Origin: Ignavibacteriaceae bacterium
Lineage (GTDB): Bacteria; Bacteroidota; Ignavibacteria; Ignavibacteriales; Ignavibacteriaceae
Assembly (NCBI GenBank): GCA_023229425.1
Contig: JALNZG010000007.1
Location: 62,001 to 126,000, forward strand
Direction of reading: 5' to 3'
Length of the DNA stretch: 64,000 nt
This document shows, one piece after another, positions 29,113 to 38,584 of this stretch. A program made the translations under genes and the position numbers. The stretch's first letter is position 1; every line of letters begins with the position of its first letter. The notes beneath the pieces are model-generated. The model made no database searches and was not told the origin of the DNA. It saw only the letters and a list, made by a program, of their open reading frames with translations.

Positions 29113-32100
29113 TCAATTCCTCGTTAAACCGGACACTTACGAGTTTAGAAACGCCTTCTTCCTGCATGGTAACGCCGTAAAGCGTGTCGCAAGCTTCCAT
29201 CGTCCGCTTATTATGGGTAACCACAATAAACTGTGTGTTCTCGCTAAAGTCTTTTAGAATACGGGTGAAACGATCAACGTTTGCGTCATCAAGCGGCGCA
29301 TCAATTTCATCGAGAATACAAAAAGGACTTGGTTTTACAAGATAAATTGCAAACAACAGCGCAATTGCGGTTAGTGTTTTTTCTCCTCCGGAAAGAAGTT
29401 CAATTGAAGTTGGGCGTTTCCCTTTCGGCTTTGCAATAATTTCAATTTTTGCTTCAAGCGGATCGATCGCTTCTTCCAATTTTAGATCGGCTTCGTCGCC
29501 GGGATTAAATAATCCTCTAAATATTTTAATAAAATTCTCGCGGATCTTTTCAAATGTTTCCATGAAAAGCTGTTGTGCGGTTACGTTAATTTCTTCAATG
29601 GTTTGTACCAAATCTCTTTCGGAATCAAGCAGATCATTTCTTTGTTTAGAAAGAAAATCAAACCGTTCCTTTTCTTCTTCGTATTCCGAATAGGCAAGCG
29701 GATTGATCATCCCAAGGTTTTTAATTTGCTGATTAAGACTTGTTACTTCTTCCTGACGGGATATAAAATCGAACGAATCCAGATCATCAAAAGGTTTCAG
29801 CGTAAGCGTTAGTGAATATTTTTCTTGAATATGCTGTTGAAGATTTTCAATTTTAAAATCGAATTCCTTTAAAGAGATATCAGCTTGATGAATTGCATTC
29901 ACGGTTTCTTCACGTTCCGTGCGGATATTTTTTTGCTGTTGCTCTAAATTTGAAATAGTGGTCCGTACAAGTTTAAATTGTCCATCTATAGCCGTTTCTT
30001 CGCTTTTCAATAAACCATGAATTTCATTCAGCTCAAAAAGCTCATCGTTTTTTTCTTCCAAAATTGCATGAAGACTCTGAAGTTCTTCAGTTGCAGACGC
30101 GACATCTTCTTCTCTTTTTTCAATTGATTTGCGAATTGTTTCGACCGATTCATGCGAACGCTGAAGCGCATTTTCAAAATTTCTTTTTTCGCCGGACATT
30201 CGTTCCAGAGTAAGATTTACTTGGTTTTGCTGATCGGAAAGCTGTCTGTAATCATCTTCACAAGTTGAAAAATCTGTTTCAAGCAAACGAAGCGTTTCAT
30301 CGGCTTTTTGCTTTTCTTCAATTTGTCCGCGCAAAACATTTGAAAGGGATTCGAGTTCTTCTTCAAGTTTATTTGCTTGTGTAGCTGATGACTGCATTTC
30401 TTGATGAGCTTTTTCGGATTCGTCGTAAGCTTTACCTTTTTCAAATTCAAATTTTTCAATTTGTTTTTCAACGTTGCGCAAATCATTTAAAAGAATTTTC
30501 CCGTTTTCTGAAAGAACTTTTAAATTGATCGAGCTAATTTCATTTTCGAGCTGTTCAATTGTCTGTTTAATTTCGGTTAACTGCGTATCGCGTTGAGGAA
30601 TTTCTTTCTTCAGGTTTTCAAGTAATTGCTTTCTGCCGAAAAGCGTGTCGTCGAGTTTAGGAGCTGAACCTGCTTCTATAACGCCTGAATTATGAACGAA
30701 ATCGCCGTTAAGCGTTGCAAAGTTAAAAAGGGGAAAATGTTTTGAAAGAGCAAAAGCGTTTTCAAGTGAATCAACAACCGCGGTATTAATTAAAAGTTTT
30801 TGGAAGAACGGTTTCCAGCGCGCTTCGGTTTCAACAAAGTTTTCCACCCAGCCTAAAAAGAAATTTTCTTTTTCAAGTCTTTTACTTTTTCGCGTTAGAA
30901 AGAATTTTTCAATTCTTTCAAGGGGAGATTTTTTTTCGCTTTCCGAAAATCCAAAAACATAAAATGATGCTTTGCCGTAATCGTGGGTGTTTAGATACTC
31001 AATTCCTTTTTTTACATCGTCAATTGTTTCAACAAGAATATTGTTCAAATTGTTTTTAAGCGCAGCTTCAACAGCAAAACGGAATTTCTCATTAGCGTTG
31101 CCGATGTTTGCGAGAATGTTTTTGTCTTTGGTTTTCCAATCAGGATTGGCAATTAATTCTTTCGCCCCTTTCGAGAAACCCTCCAGATTATTGATCAAGT
31201 TTTGTAGAAAACCGATCTTATCTTTTAATGCATGAATCACCGTTTTGGTTTCAGCTTCTCTTGTGCGGAAGTGTAAAAGTTTTTGTTCGAGTTCGTCTTT
31301 TTCTTTTTGCTTTTGATTAAAAAAGGAATCAGCTTCAGCTAATTTTTGTTCAACGTCTATTTTATCTTCGGAAAGTTCTCCGATAAATCCGACAAGTTTA
31401 GCGATGGTATCGGTTAACGTTTTAATTCTTAGATCGGTTTTATTTAATGCGTCGTTCGTCCGCTCTAATGCAGCTTCAAGGTTGGCGAGATCATTTTCTT
31501 TTGTGGTGATCTCTTTAAATTTATCGAGTAATGTTTCCGAATAACTTTTTAACGCAGCCCGTTTTTCTTCCAAAATGGTTTTCTGTTCTTCAACTTGAAC
31601 AGAGAGCGCTTCGCGTTCGTTTTGTTTTGCTAAAAGAGCGGCGGCGGTTTCTTCAATTTTTTCTTTGAATTCTTCAATCTGCTCGAGAGTATTTTCCAAC
31701 TGTACGGCGAGTTCTTCTTTTTCCTGCGAATATTTATCAACATTTTTCTCGAACGATTTTTTCCTTTCTTCTGCAACCGAAATCGCACGCTGAACGGAAT
31801 AAATTTTCTCGGTTTGTCCAGTTATTTCGTTCCGTTTTGCGGCAAGTTGAGTCTCGATAGCATAAAGTTCTTCTTTAACTTCTTTTATTTTGTCATCAAG
31901 CTGGGCAAGTTCTGATTCAAGCCGGATTTTTTTTGCAAAAAATTCTTCTTTCTTCAGTTTAACTTCTTCTTTGCGTGCGGTATAAAGCGCAAGTTCACGT
32001 TCGCAGAGATCAATTTCAAGTTCGCGCAGTGTAGTAGAAATTTTGTTGTATTTGTCAGCTTTTTTTGCCTGTCGCTCAAGAGAAGTAACTTTCTTTTCAA

Positions 32101-32692
32101 CTTCAGAAACGATATCGTTAACGCGGGTTAAATCACTTTTAACTTCGTCAAGTTTTTTCAGCGTAAGCCGGCGGCGGAATTTGTACTTGTTCACCCCGGC
32201 AGCTTCTTCAAACATATTGCGGCGTTCTTCAGCTTTGTTATTAAGAATGGTTTCCACCATTTTTAATTCAATCACCGAATAAGCGTTTGAGCCAATTCCT
32301 GTATCCATAAAAAGATTGGTAATATCTTTTAGCCGGCAAAGATTTTTATTAAGAAGATATTCGCTTTCGCCGGAACGGAAAATCCTTCTTGAAATGGTTA
32401 CTTCGGAATATTCGGTTGGAAGAATGCCTTTAGTATTTTCAATGCTAAGAGAAACTTCCGACATTCCCATCGGCTTGCGGGAGGCTGTTCCGTTGAAGAT
32501 GACGTTTTCCATTTTATCGGAACGAAGCATACTGCTTTTCTGTTCTCCCAAACACCAGCGGATCGCATCAACAATATTGGTTTTACCGCATCCGTTAGGA
32601 CCAACGATTGCCGTTAATCCTTTATGAAAATGTACTTCCGTTTTTTGCGCGAAAGATTTGAAGCCTAATATTTCAAGTTTCTTTAAATACAA
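29102..32692 (-). CDS. smc: Chromosome segregation protein SMC
   Basis: A 1,196-residue SMC ATPase that, with ScpA and ScpB, folds and segregates the chromosome. The N-terminal head has Walker A GPNGCGKTNIVDAIRW (near residue 32). Two long coiled-coil arms (about 165-500 and 680-1010) flank a hinge (about 510-670). The C-terminal head has the signature LSGGEKTLTAIALLFA and Walker B FCILDEIDAPLDDANVDRF. Full length. The GH2-like gene ends 3 bases upstream and the T9SS gene overlaps its end. Confidence 0.97.
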
Positions 32693-32695
32693 AAA

Positions 32696-35308
32696 TTATA
32701 TCCTTGCCATAAATTCTTTTAATCCGAACAGAAGAAAATCAAAAGTTGCGTTGAATGCCTGCATATAGATTAAAAAGATACCGGATGTGCCAATAAGAAA
32801 AAGGATTGAATAAGAATATACTTTCCCGGGCGATACATCATAAATAACGTAAATGCCTTTTAGTAACCGGTGAACAGACAATATGCAGAATAGTAAAAGA
32901 ATGATATAGATATAAAGATTTATGGAATCCATTGCAAGTAAACGATAGAGAATTATTGCTCCCGGAATCAACAAAACAAAAGGAAGAAATGACCACACCA
33001 CCGTGTAATAAGCGTTTGAAAGAAAGATTTTGTTCATCACAAAAAATGAAAAGAATTTTACCAGCAGAGAGATGAACAGCAATTTAACAAACACAACTAC
33101 CGTTAAACTAAGTATTGCCTGCACCGGATGCCATGAAAGATAACTCATCGCCCAGCTAATATTTTCGCTTCCGAAAGAGAGAATAAACCGCTCGAAGAGA
33201 ATTTTATCTTTAAAGAAAAAGAAAAGACTTGCCGTTAATGATCCGATAATTGCCGAAACAATGAACGCCAAAATAGTTGTATGCACACCGGAGATTACCC
33301 GTAAATCCCTGATATCGGCGAAAAAATTATACGGACGAAGCAGTGCGCGCGAAGTATCTTCTCTAAATTTTCTGCCGGAGTTAATTAAAAATCCCGTCAA
33401 CAATGCAAGCAGCAATCCGCTGATAATAAAAGCCATCGGCGATTGATCTTTTTTTAGACCGATGGGAACGGTTACCTGTTCAAGGTTGTGAAGTTTGGCG
33501 TAAAGGACTTTATAACCGGGGCGGTTGGTCTTTCTGTCTTCGTTGCAAATTCCAAGTGTCAGAATTTTTTCATGGTTGTATTGTGAAAGTACCGAATGAT
33601 AATCGCAGCGGTAATCGAACATCGAATTAATAAAATATCCCGCATTCTCATTCTCTTCCGAAAAAGAAAGAAGATCGCTGAAAAATTTTGCCTGCGCTTC
33701 AAAAGTGGATTTATTTGTATATCCGCTCGATCTTCCTTGCGTTACCATATAGGTCGCTTCGCTCAGAAAAACTTTTCCTTTTCCCAATTCTTCTTGAAGC
33801 GGTTTATACATTGTATTAAACGCTGAAAGACCTGCCTGCGCAGGCAGGAAATTTGAGAATAACTCTATTCCGTAAAAATCCAACTTTGGAATTTCACCAA
33901 AATGACCGGCAACAAATGATGCATAGACTGGTTTGGAAAAAGTTTTTTTAACCTTTTCCGCTTGAGTTTCAAGATAAAAAGTATGGATAGGTGAATTTGG
34001 TAAAAATCCGCCGCCCAATCCGATTGCTGCTACCGCGCTGTAATTGCCGTATGAAGAAAGAAATCTTCTTAAATAATTATTTGAGAGGGAAACAAAATTT
34101 TGATCTTCAACTAAACTTTCCGGAAGCGAAGAAACCGGCGACTCAACAAACGCAAGCATACCAAGCTCGCTGCAAAGAGCGAGCAAATACGGGTGCGGCG
34201 CCTGCTTGGGAAAACGGACTGCATTAAAACCTAAATCTTTTATTTGCGTAAGATCATTTTTCATCTGCTCATACGTAAACATGCTTCCGTAACTTTTATT
34301 GGAAGCAAAGTAAGTCACTCCGTTCAATTGAAATTTTTCTCCGTTTAAGTAGGGAGAATCTTTTTGAATTGAAAAATTATAAAACGAAACCGGTTGTTTA
34401 ATTTCGTCAATTACATTCCCGTTCTGCAAAATTTGGGCGGTGATAACATAAGCGCGAGGAGCGTTGCAATTCCACATTATTATATTTGAAGCTTCGAACG
34501 ATTGCGAAAGAACTTTTTCTTTCCCTTTTCGCAACTGAATTTGGTTATTTGCAGAACCGTTTGAGGAGAGATCGTTTTGATTTTGTACTGAAAATTTCAC
34601 TTCAAAATTCTCGGTTGCAGTAGAATCACTTTTGCCGCGGAACTCGTGGTTCGCAAAATTTGCAGAAACAAAAACTTTTGCGCGTGATGAATTTGGAACA
34701 ACTTCGTAGTGAAAGTTGAACCTGGAAATATGAATGTTCGGAACGAACTTAAGATAAACGTCTCTAAAAATTCCACCAAATCTTTCCGGGGCTAAAAATT
34801 CATTTTTATAAGGAATGGTGTGAGTCGCATCAAGTTTGGAGTTAACTTTTACCGTTAGGATGTTTTTCTTATCGTTTTTCAATAAATCCTTAGGAAGCAA
34901 AACCGAAAACGGGAATTCACCACCTGGGTGGAGATAGATAACTGAATTATTGATGGAAATTTCCGAAGTGTAGCTTACTCCCAGAAAATGAAGCTCAAAA
35001 TTGTTGTCTTGAAGATCAGATTTTGAAATTTCGAAGTATTTCTCATAAACGACTTCAGCATTTCCTTCGAAAAGAGAAGGAACGCCAATCGCGGTTTTCT
35101 TTTTTTCTTCATCTTTACTGTTATAAACTTTCCACAGACCATCTAAAAGCATGGTTTTCCGGACAGCAGAACTTTCAATAAAGCTCAGGTCCTTCTCAGA
35201 AATGGGATAATGGGGCAGTTCTTTAAAAATTATTTGCGATTGAATAATTTTCGAGGTGAAAAGCAACAAAAGAATTGTAAAGAGCGTGAAATTTTTGTGC
35301 AGAGCCAT
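32696..35308 (-). CDS. GH2-like protein with C-terminal membrane domain, probably non-catalytic
   Basis: About 870 residues. A signal-like hydrophobic N-terminus is followed by the domain order of a glycoside hydrolase family 2 protein: jelly-roll (LLDGLWKVYNS, FGGIFRDVYLKF), Ig-like segment, then a TIM barrel starting FQLNGVTYFASNKSYG with GFNAVRFPKQAPHPYLLALCSELGMLAFVE. Where the acid/base motif (N-E) should stand, near residue 420, the sequence is AAIGLGGGF, so this Glu is missing. The last 220 residues hold about six membrane helices resembling a Yip1-like domain, an unusual fusion. I prefer the ATG at 35308 over the TTG nine bases earlier. It may bind rather than cut glycans. Confidence 0.75.
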   Translation of the reverse strand: MALHKNFTLFTILLLLFTSKIIQSQIIFKELPHYPISEKDLSFIESSAVRKTMLLDGLWKVYNSKDEEKKKTAIGVPSLFEGNAEVVYEKYFEISKSDLQDNNFELHFLGVSYTSEISINNSVIYLHPGGEFPFSVLLPKDLLKNDKKNILTVKVNSKLDATHTIPYKNEFLAPERFGGIFRDVYLKFVPNIHISRFNFHYEVVPNSSRAKVFVSANFANHEFRGKSDSTATENFEVKFSVQNQNDLSSNGSANNQIQLRKGKEKVLSQSFEASNIIMWNCNAPRAYVITAQILQNGNVIDEIKQPVSFYNFSIQKDSPYLNGEKFQLNGVTYFASNKSYGSMFTYEQMKNDLTQIKDLGFNAVRFPKQAPHPYLLALCSELGMLAFVESPVSSLPESLVEDQNFVSLSNNYLRRFLSSYGNYSAVAAIGLGGGFLPNSPIHTFYLETQAEKVKKTFSKPVYASFVAGHFGEIPKLDFYGIELFSNFLPAQAGLSAFNTMYKPLQEELGKGKVFLSEATYMVTQGRSSGYTNKSTFEAQAKFFSDLLSFSEENENAGYFINSMFDYRCDYHSVLSQYNHEKILTLGICNEDRKTNRPGYKVLYAKLHNLEQVTVPIGLKKDQSPMAFIISGLLLALLTGFLINSGRKFREDTSRALLRPYNFFADIRDLRVISGVHTTILAFIVSAIIGSLTASLFFFFKDKILFERFILSFGSENISWAMSYLSWHPVQAILSLTVVVFVKLLFISLLVKFFSFFVMNKIFLSNAYYTVVWSFLPFVLLIPGAIILYRLLAMDSINLYIYIILLLFCILSVHRLLKGIYVIYDVSPGKVYSYSILFLIGTSGIFLIYMQAFNATFDFLLFGLKEFMARI
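33831..33848. repeat. Perfect 18-bp palindrome inside a coding sequence
   Basis: CCTGCCTGCGCAGGCAGG lies in frame in the GH2-like gene and codes for LPAQAG. The same arms, with a 4-base spacer, recur at 48883-48906 outside a gene. Confidence 0.75.
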
Positions 35309-35497
35309 CAAAAGCAATAATCCTTTAAATAATCATAATCGGAGATGTAAATATACGATTTAAAGGGGGGGGAAATCAATATAAAATTAGGCTTCTTTTA
35401 GTTTAATTGTTTAGCTGATTTCCTTAATCCATTCATTTGTAAATACTTAACAAAGGATTTTGTTTAAATCAACTAAAATTGATCCCCAAAAGAAAAG

Positions 35498-35529
35498 TTT
35501 GACAACGAAAGGTGAAATCTCTATATTTG
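35498..35529 (+). promoter_or_regulatory. Promoter of rpsT
   Basis: TTTG (35498-35501) and TATATTTG (35522-35529) separated by 20 bases fit the Bacteroidota pattern TTTG-N19-TAnnTTTG. Transcription should start near 35536, giving a leader of about 30 bases with the SD AAAAAAGG at 35553-35560. The 35309-35497 part of the gap shows only a G-run and no gene. Confidence 0.7.
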
Positions 35530-35565
35530 AGGCGAAATTTAAAAGAATTATTAAAAAAGGTCGTA

Positions 35566-35847
35566 ATGGCAAATCATAAGTCCGCAAAGAAAAGAATAAA
35601 AGTGACCGAAAGAAGAAGAGTAGAAAACAAAACTTCTCTTTCAAAATTAAAAACGCTTACGAAAAAAGCATTAGGAATGTCAGAAAAAGAAGAAATTGAA
35701 AAAGCTTACAAAGAAGCCGTTGCTTATACCGATAAAGTGTCGGCAAAGGGGAGAATCCACAAAAACACCGCAGCCAGAAGAAAAGCCGCTTTAACGAAAC
35801 ATTTCAATTCTGTTGTAGCCGCCCCAAAAGCTGAAACCATAGAATAA
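35566..35847 (+). CDS. rpsT: 30S ribosomal protein S20
   Basis: A 93-residue basic protein that binds 16S rRNA. MANHKSAKKRIKVTERRR at the start and KGRIHKNTAARRKAALTKHF near the end are family signatures. The frame is open upstream to 35512, but the ATG at 35566 is right: the SD AAGG lies five bases before it and family homology starts there. It has its own promoter and terminator, so it is a single-gene unit. Confidence 0.97.
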   Translation: MANHKSAKKRIKVTERRRVENKTSLSKLKTLTKKALGMSEKEEIEKAYKEAVAYTDKVSAKGRIHKNTAARRKAALTKHFNSVVAAPKAETIE

Positions 35848-35860
35848 AGTTTTTAGATAG

Positions 35861-35896
35861 AAATCCCGCGGTAACATTTGTACAGCGGGATTTTTT
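35861..35896 (+). terminator. Terminator of rpsT
   Basis: AAATCCCGC (35861-35869) pairs with GCGGGATTT (35885-35893) and runs into six T residues. From 35885 onward the sequence is also part of the duplicated end of the GlmU-like gene, so the terminator stem was assembled at the repeat border. Confidence 0.85.
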
Positions 35897-35941
35897 CAAT
35901 CCTTACAAATTCTCTATCGCATCAATCCCAGAAGGCATAGG
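35885..35941 (-). pseudogene. Duplicate of the 3' end of the GlmU-like gene
   Basis: Bases 35885-35941 match 40866-40922 at 52 of 57 positions with no gaps. The minus strand codes PMPSGIDAIENL and a stop, identical to the C-terminus of the GlmU-like protein. The mismatches at 35906, 35912, 35918, 35930 and 35939 all fall on third codon positions and are all synonymous. Beyond 35941 the similarity stops at once. It marks the left edge of a 4,981-base insert. The rest of the 35848-36113 gap holds the rpsT terminator and an operator. Confidence 0.92.
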
Positions 35942-36028
35942 GAAAATCCACGAAGTTTTCATTTCTTAGGATAGCTTTTACATTTCTTTCGACGCTCCAA
36001 AACCATACATGCCGGCATTTCTTTAAAA

Positions 36029-36047
36029 TTTATCATTCAATGATAAA
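36029..36047. promoter_or_regulatory. Operator palindrome, site 1 (FtsZ-like gene)
   Basis: TTTATCAT, TCA, ATGATAAA: 8-base perfect arms, 66 bases before the FtsZ-like start and about 12 bases before an AATATTTG that resembles a -7 box. Its 17-base core TTATCATTCAATGATAA recurs with two and three changes at 39157 and 38390. Confidence 0.7.
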
Positions 36048-36113
36048 AACGGGGTAAAAAATATTTGCAATTTATTTAAGTGATTTTTTCATACCCATTT
36101 TGAAAGCAGCTAA

Positions 36114-36731
36114 ATGCGAACAGATAGTTCTCCAATTAAAATTATTGGATTGGGCGGTTTTGGCGAAAGTGGAATATATTATTTTGGAGAAGGACTGCGT
36201 TTGAGTGGTCAGTGTTTGGTTTTTAATGACAAAATAAATTTATTCATGCCAACTAAAGTTAGACAGATAACAATAAGAGACTTTGGCTCAAGTGAATTTT
36301 ATGAAAACCATCTTTCAGCTTTAATTGAAAATATCCTTCTTAATTCTTCCAATAAAGAAATATTCATACTTGCAGGCGGAGGCGGAAAGTTAAGCAAGCA
36401 TTTCCTCGAATTTTTACTAAACAAATTGACGATGCAAAATATTAAGATGACCGTTTTAATTTCTTCCCCTTTTGATTGGGAAGGAATACAAAGGAAAAAC
36501 GAAACGGAAGATGTAATTCTTACAATTACCCCATTCGTTAAATGGTTATTTAAATATGACAACGAGAAAATGAAAAGGTCGGTAAGTAGAGAAGAGCCGG
36601 CATCGAAAGCGTTCTGTCTGGTCTTTCAGGAGTTTAAGAAATTAATCACAGACTTTAATTTATTTGAAGTGACGAAGGAAGAAATTCAAACCTTCCTTTT
36701 GGAAGAAAAAATGATCTTGGAAATATTATGA
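36114..36731 (+). CDS. Short divergent FtsZ/tubulin-like protein
   Basis: A 205-residue protein not matching a named family to me, but with the order of elements of an FtsZ/tubulin GTPase domain: an N-terminal strand and Gly loop (KIIGLGGFGESGIYYF), a middle FILAGGGGKLSKHFLEFLL at the place of the FtsZ GGGTGTG loop, then MTVLISSPFDWEGIQRKNE, very like the FtsZ strand with PF-EG-R. The GTP-binding loop is altered (GGGGKLS) and the C-terminal half is much shorter than in FtsZ (about 320 residues). Composition is AT-rich. An operator palindrome lies upstream. It could polymerise, or be a nucleotide sensor that has lost hydrolysis. Fold assignment is inference. Confidence 0.55.
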   Translation: MRTDSSPIKIIGLGGFGESGIYYFGEGLRLSGQCLVFNDKINLFMPTKVRQITIRDFGSSEFYENHLSALIENILLNSSNKEIFILAGGGGKLSKHFLEFLLNKLTMQNIKMTVLISSPFDWEGIQRKNETEDVILTITPFVKWLFKYDNEKMKRSVSREEPASKAFCLVFQEFKKLITDFNLFEVTKEEIQTFLLEEKMILEIL

Positions 36732-36819
36732 TGCGTATGAAAATGACAGTACTTTTCGCTAATAGGAAATATGCGGTAGATGACCTAAGTTTCGCGAAAT
36801 AATTTAAAGGAGTAAGATT

Positions 36820-37539
36820 ATGGCAGATTTATTGGATTTTAAAGACATTTATGAAAACTATATTGGGGTTGGAAATAGAGGAGCAAAAATATGGTTTTTC
36901 GGACTTGAGTATGGAGGTGGTTTAGATAAAAATAAAAATGTAGCAGTTACAGAAGATTATTTTAAAAAATTAAAAAAAGGGAGGGAGAAATTTATTGCCT
37001 ACCTATCGAATAATTTTGCAGATAAGAATGAAGGTGCGTTTTATGGGACCCTTTATTATTTATTGAAAAATATAAAAAACATTGACTATAGTTATGAAGA
37101 CTCCATTACAGTAAACAAGGAATCCAATTTTTTTTACTCAAATTTATCTTTCTTAAAATTTCCCAGAGAAGGACGGGATGCTGAAAAAACACTGTTAGAG
37201 CACTATAAAAAAATATTTATGAATGATTTGGGAAGGAGAGACAAATACTTAACCAATAATATTCTTAATGCCAGATACAAAAAGAATTTTGAAAAATATT
37301 TGAATGAACCTAAAATTATTTTCTTTTTGAACAAAAGTTATTTAAAAAAATATCAAGTATTGCTGGGTTTGACACCATTGTTTAAAGACCCACAAAATGA
37401 ATCTATTCCAGTAAAATGGGGGAATACTTCAATTGATTTTTATAAAAGTGGAATACATACAATCATTAATTGCCCAAATTTTACAATAGCCGATGACACA
37501 AAAAAAGAATTAGTGAAAAGAGTTAATGTCTTGTTATAG
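36820..37539 (+). CDS. Unrecognised AT-rich accessory protein
   Basis: A 239-residue protein with a strong SD (AAAGGAG about 8 bases before the ATG), so it is very probably translated. I do not recognise the family. AKIWFFGLEYGGG near residue 20 is a hydrophobic strand followed by an acidic residue and a Gly run, recalling the first motif of uracil-DNA glycosylase-like folds, and FFYSNLSFLKFP could be the next motif, but the catalytic pattern is not clear. It is markedly Lys- and Asn-rich and AT-richer than the flanking core genes. It follows the FtsZ-like gene by 88 bases on the same strand and may share its operator. Confidence 0.55.
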   Translation: MADLLDFKDIYENYIGVGNRGAKIWFFGLEYGGGLDKNKNVAVTEDYFKKLKKGREKFIAYLSNNFADKNEGAFYGTLYYLLKNIKNIDYSYEDSITVNKESNFFYSNLSFLKFPREGRDAEKTLLEHYKKIFMNDLGRRDKYLTNNILNARYKKNFEKYLNEPKIIFFLNKSYLKKYQVLLGLTPLFKDPQNESIPVKWGNTSIDFYKSGIHTIINCPNFTIADDTKKELVKRVNVLL

Positions 37540-37561
37540 TTTTTTATTAAAATTATTAACA

Positions 37562-38383
37562 TCACAAATTTTTAGTCTGATAATATTTTATCATTTCCTT
37601 GATGTAGTCTTTCAATTCAAGGGGTTGAAGAACTTCAATGGCATCCCACCAGCTAATACACCAGGAAGCAAGACGATTGGTGATTGGTTGTTTTGTTTTT
37701 AAAAGTATCGAACCTTTTTCATCTTTTTCAAGTTCAAACTCATCAAACCAAATTTTATATATGAATTCTTGTTCGACTTCAGGGATGAATTTTAATACGA
37801 TATCAAATATTTTTTCTTCCTTCTGCGGAACTTTATCAAGTATAAACTTTTTACTTGTAAGGCGGAGATTGGTAATTCTGCTAAGATAAAAAGTTTTTAA
37901 TATTGTCTCATCATTCTTGAAGGCATGCAAAATCCAATTGCCGTTGTTCTCAGCAAGTTTTAAAGGCTTGAGCAGATAATCATTACTGGTATTGTCAGAA
38001 AGTTTTTTGTAAGAAATGGATAGCAGTTTTGAATCATTAATTGCTTTAGTGAGAAGGACAATATGCTGGAAGAAGGCAGAATCGATTTTTGAAAATTTTT
38101 TAATCGGGGGAAGAAAGTAATCAGAATAAGAAATAAGAGAAAGATATTCGGAAACAAAATTGGTTAAGAAGTCTTTTGGAACTTTACTAAATAAAGTAAT
38201 CCCTTTTTTTCTGCTGAAGATTTCAAGCCCGAGAGTTCTGAAATACTGTAAATCACGGGTAATGGTAACTTCTTCAACTTTATAATCTTCGGCAGCGCTA
38301 AGCTTTGTAAGGCACTCACCGTTTAGTATCCTTGCCAGAATTTCAGTCCGGCGCAATAGATCGTTTGAAATCTTTTTTCCCAT
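37562..38383 (-). CDS. WYL-domain transcriptional regulator
   Basis: A 273-residue regulator. The N-terminal 70 residues form a winged helix (LRRTEILARILNGE, YKVEEVTITRDLQYFRTLGL). The WYL domain spans about residues 120-195 (LSISYKKLSDNT, LLKPLKLAENNGNWILHAFKND), and a WCX-like C-terminal part follows. The order is that of PafC/YobV-type and of defence-associated WYL repressors such as CapW/BrxR. A 17-base palindrome sits 6 bases before its ATG, a good place for self-repression, and the same palindrome occurs before two other island genes. The ligand is unknown; many WYL domains sense single-stranded nucleic acid. Confidence 0.88.
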   Translation of the reverse strand: MGKKISNDLLRRTEILARILNGECLTKLSAAEDYKVEEVTITRDLQYFRTLGLEIFSRKKGITLFSKVPKDFLTNFVSEYLSLISYSDYFLPPIKKFSKIDSAFFQHIVLLTKAINDSKLLSISYKKLSDNTSNDYLLKPLKLAENNGNWILHAFKNDETILKTFYLSRITNLRLTSKKFILDKVPQKEEKIFDIVLKFIPEVEQEFIYKIWFDEFELEKDEKGSILLKTKQPITNRLASWCISWWDAIEVLQPLELKDYIKEMIKYYQTKNL

Positions 38384-38389
38384 AATTTA

Positions 38390-38406
38390 TAATCATTGTA
38401 TGATAA
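38390..38406. promoter_or_regulatory. Operator palindrome, site 2 (WYL gene and small ORF)
   Basis: TAATCATTGTATGATAA, 14 of 17 positions identical to site 1. It lies 6 bases before the WYL start (minus strand) and 37 bases before the small hydrophobic ORF (plus strand), so one site could control both. Confidence 0.6.
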
Positions 38407-38443
38407 GAAAAACAATTTTGACGTCGGTAATTTAACAATTGCA

Positions 38444-38554
38444 ATGGAAATAATTATAATTGTCATATTATTCTATCTCTTTAGAGGATTACTTGGTGGA
38501 TGTTTTAAGTATTTCTTCTGGCTTGCTTTGCTAATACTAATTTTAACAAAATGA
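38444..38554 (+). CDS. Small hydrophobic peptide (36 codons)
   Basis: ATG at 38444, stop TGA at 38552-38554. The peptide (MEIIIIVILFYLFRGLLGG, then CFKYFFWLALLILILTK) is almost entirely hydrophobic, with two short membrane stretches split by RGLLGG and a basic C-terminus. It is too short for most gene callers. It starts 37 bases from an operator palindrome shared with the divergent WYL gene. No good SD is visible. It resembles small membrane toxins or holin-like peptides in size and shape only. Confidence 0.4.
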   Translation: MEIIIIVILFYLFRGLLGGCFKYFFWLALLILILTK

Positions 38555-38584
38555 GTACGTTTTAGTAAAAACCAATTACTTGTT

